DNA from: Nanobdellota archaeon
GTDB lineage: Archaea > Nanobdellota > Nanobdellia > Pacearchaeales > GW2011-AR1
Assembly: GCA_018901375.1 (NCBI GenBank)
Contig: JAHIEP010000037.1
Span: forward strand, 1 to 5,229
DNA length: 5,229 nucleotides
Direction of reading: 5' to 3'
Of the stretch, positions 5,178 to 5,229 are shown in pieces (position 1 is the first letter of the stretch; every line of letters begins with the position of its first letter). Under the pieces are notes generated by a model. It ran no database searches, had not been told where the DNA came from, and saw nothing but the letters and a program-made list of their open reading frames with translations. The position numbers and the translations under genes were made by a program.

Positions 5178-5217
5178 AAGTCCGTTCAAGTCCGTCAAAG
5201 TCTATGTAAGTCCGTTC
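5178..5217. repeat. four 10-bp direct repeats upstream of the signal peptidase promoter
   Basis: AAGTCCGTTC (5178), AAGTCCGTCA (5188), AAGTCTATGT (5198) and AAGTCCGTTC (5208) follow one another at exactly 10 bases; the first and last are identical and the third is the most diverged. They lie about 22-60 bases upstream of the TATA region of the minus-strand gene. On the minus strand the array ends in a seven-T run (5171-5179 region), which could also terminate a gene lying beyond the right edge. Confidence 0.75.
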
Positions 5218-5229
5218 ATAAAAAATCAC

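Overview
The window is archaeal and looks like a small-genome DPANN-type lineage (Woesearchaeota/Pacearchaeota-like is my guess; lineage confidence is low). It carries an archaeal/eukaryotic-type translation initiation factor 2 beta subunit, a 20S proteasome beta subunit, the archaeal KH/metallo-beta-lactamase/beta-CASP nuclease aCPSF1 (FttA), a presenilin-family membrane aspartyl protease and an archaeal/ER-type (Ser-His-Asp) signal peptidase. TATA-like boxes lie about 26-31 bases upstream of several start codons, which also fits archaea.

Layout: 1-282 is a 116-bp tandem repeat (two identical units plus 50 bp of a third), and low-complexity CCTAACAC-type sequence runs on to about 353. aIF2-beta (356-757) is on the minus strand and is transcribed divergently from psmB (879-1544, +). 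Then, on the plus strand, come fttA/aCPSF1 (1633-3519) and the presenilin-like protease (3637-4611). A signal peptidase (4661-5119, minus) converges on the protease gene, and its upstream region holds four 10-bp repeats (5178-5217).

Functionally, the window joins gene-expression factors (initiation factor, transcription-termination nuclease) with proteolysis (proteasome core, signal peptidase, presenilin/signal-peptide-peptidase-like protease). The psmB-aCPSF1 pairing is a known archaeal neighbourhood. The signal peptidase and the presenilin-like protease could act in sequence on signal peptides.

The most unusual feature is a leader element shared by fttA and the presenilin-like gene. Both start codons directly follow the same 27-base sequence and the same terminal GGTTTCTTAC, which can form a 10-bp helix ending at or 2 bases before the ATG. 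An AGGAAG motif sits just 5' of the helix. If the helix folds, it brings this motif to 3-5 bases from the start codon in both genes, although the linear distances are very different. The second copy carries 25 extra bases inside the helix that create a competing hairpin. The plus strand is also strongly A+C-rich regardless of which strand is coding.
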